NCBI GenBank assembly: GCA_002478575.1
Contig: DLOX01000073.1
Span: forward strand, 14,243 to 20,103
From: Sphingomonadales bacterium UBA7473
Lineage (GTDB): Bacteria > Pseudomonadota > Alphaproteobacteria > Sphingomonadales > Sphingomonadaceae
DNA length: 5,861 bases
Direction: 5' to 3'
Numbering within the stretch: position 1 is the stretch's first letter; each line of letters starts with the position of its first letter. This document shows, in pieces, positions 4,936-5,861 of this stretch. A program made the translations under genes and the position numbers. A model generated the notes under the pieces. That model saw only the letters and a program-made list of their open reading frames with translations. It did not search any database and had not been told where the DNA came from.

Positions 4936-5861
4936 GACGGCGATCCCTTCAGGATGAGTTCCCGCGCCTGTCCTATCAGCGAGGCCTTGTCGGACAATCC
5001 ATAGGGCAAAGGCAGTTGCGCCACGCCAAGCAAACGCCGCAATATCTCAACGCCAATGATGCTGTTCAGCAATGGACGATTGAGCGGAGTGGCATAGCGC
5101 ATGAGGAGCTGCTCGATGAGGCCAGCGGGCTGACGGCTAAGCATAAAATGAGCGATCAGCACGCCAACATCCCATTCAGGCGGCCCTACCCAGCAAAACT
5201 CCGGATCGATGACAAACAGGCCTTGATCGGTTTCTAGCCAACTGCCGGGATAAAGATCGCCATGGAGCAGCACACCAGCTGAGGAACCCAAATAGAGTGC
5301 TTTCACGTCTTGGATCGCGCCTTGAAGCGGCTGATCGGCCTTCACCTCATCGGCAATCTTCTGAAGGCCAGGAGCGATGGCATCAACATCAAAGCCATTG
5401 TCCGGCGCGAAGGGGAAGTCGAAAATATGTTCAGCGTTCAAGTGTCGCATTGCCATATTCTGCAGGAGGGGCTCGTTTGGAGCGGGCAGGCCATGCAAAG
5501 CGCTCATCCAGTCTGCAAGCGCTTCGAGCGTGGCGAGTGACAGCGTTGCTCCATCATACAGCGCCATCCCGTCGCGCCCTTTGCCGAGATCGGCAAGGAG
5601 ATTGGCGGCATGGTCTTGATCATGGCCAATATGCGCGGGCATCTGCTGCCCGGCCTTCGTCCCGCCGACGTGGCGATAGAAACAGGCCTCAACCAAGGAT
5701 CGCTCAACCGGCGCCGGGATATGGGGATATTTCTCCACCCAAGGGTTGGCGCGCTTCAAAATCAAGGATCGACCGTCCACCAAAGTGACCCGTTCGACCT
5801 TGTTCATATTGCCTTCGCCAGCAATGCTCACATGCGCAATCTCATCGCTTGGCTGAAGCCA
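4932..5861 (-). CDS. Methylthioribose-kinase-like phosphotransferase (APH/choline kinase fold), start beyond window
   Basis: The frame is open to the right edge, giving 309 visible residues. A GTG at 5829-5831 could be called as the start, but in-frame codons continue upstream (WLQPSDEIAHVSIAGEGNMNKV), and the GEGNMN segment matches the EIGDGNLN opening of methylthioribose kinase MtnK, which normally lies a few dozen residues into the protein, so the true start is probably outside. Further MtnK-like landmarks in visible numbering are LILKRANPWVEKYP (33-46, with the ATP-binding lysine), HGDLYPGS (200-207, catalytic Asp), DPEFCWVGPPEWD (219-231, metal-binding Asp-Glu) and EILRRLLG (272-279), a paired arginine near the C-terminus as in MtnK. 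The family phosphorylates the 1-hydroxyl of 5-methylthioribose or related sugars. The protein is shorter than MtnK (about 400), so the substrate may differ. It is coupled to the nucleoside hydrolase by an ATGA overlap. Aminoglycoside resistance is unlikely. Confidence 0.82.
   Translation of the reverse strand, partial: WLQPSDEIAHVSIAGEGNMNKVERVTLVDGRSLILKRANPWVEKYPHIPAPVERSLVEACFYRHVGGTKAGQQMPAHIGHDQDHAANLLADLGKGRDGMALYDGATLSLATLEALADWMSALHGLPAPNEPLLQNMAMRHLNAEHIFDFPFAPDNGFDVDAIAPGLQKIADEVKADQPLQGAIQDVKALYLGSSAGVLLHGDLYPGSWLETDQGLFVIDPEFCWVGPPEWDVGVLIAHFMLSRQPAGLIEQLLMRYATPLNRPLLNSIIGVEILRRLLGVAQLPLPYGLSDKASLIGQARELILKGSPS
4944..4949 (-). promoter_or_regulatory. Ribosome binding site for the coupled nucleoside hydrolase start
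   Basis: AAGGGA sits inside the last codons of the kinase gene, 8 nt before the ATG whose ATGA overlaps the kinase stop. It supports this ATG and translational coupling of the two enzymes. Confidence 0.65.

Noticed and set aside
5297..5788. 163-codon plus-strand open frame
   Set aside because: It is antisense to the kinase and has Arg/Ser/His-rich composition typical of a shadow frame.
4932..5861. Aminoglycoside resistance gene
   Set aside because: The fold is shared, but the sequence phrases match methylthioribose kinase rather than aminoglycoside phosphotransferases, and the setting is a metabolic operon with no mobile element.

Overview
The window looks like a piece of an alphaproteobacterial chromosome, most likely from the order Sphingomonadales. 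I infer this from moderately GC-rich coding sequence, sphingomonad-like ybeY and corC products, and a secreted protein that resembles uncharacterised sphingomonad proteins I remember. No rRNA or marker gene is present, so the placement is tentative. All seven genes lie on the minus strand, the window is nearly fully coding, and no mobile element, CRISPR array, tRNA or rRNA was seen.

Right to left, in the direction of transcription, the first block (5861 to 2132) has five tightly packed genes: a methylthioribose-kinase-like phosphotransferase (its start lies beyond the right edge), a divergent nucleoside hydrolase, a small flavodoxin-family protein, the rRNA endonuclease gene ybeY, and the CBS-domain gene corC (ybeX). 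The junctions are a 4-nt ATGA overlap followed by gaps of 8, 16 and 8 nt, so this is very probably one operon. The second block (2035 to 1) has a secreted protein of unknown function and, 42 nt after it, a membrane-anchored PQQ-dependent sorbosone/sugar dehydrogenase cut by the left edge. A 96-nt gap with inverted repeats separates the blocks.

The most interesting part is the right-hand end. The kinase keeps the signature segments of methylthioribose kinase (MtnK) and is translationally coupled to a nucleoside hydrolase. Together these could cleave a nucleoside and phosphorylate the released 5-modified pentose, a salvage route parallel to the MtnN/MtnK steps of methylthioadenosine salvage or 5-deoxyribose disposal. 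The nucleoside hydrolase has an enlarged metal-binding loop and lacks the usual active-site histidines, so its substrate is probably unusual. The housekeeping pair ybeY-corC sits downstream of this module rather than directly after phoH, and corC is not followed by lnt, so the common phoH-ybeY-corC-lnt order is broken on both sides. Functions beyond family level are inference.
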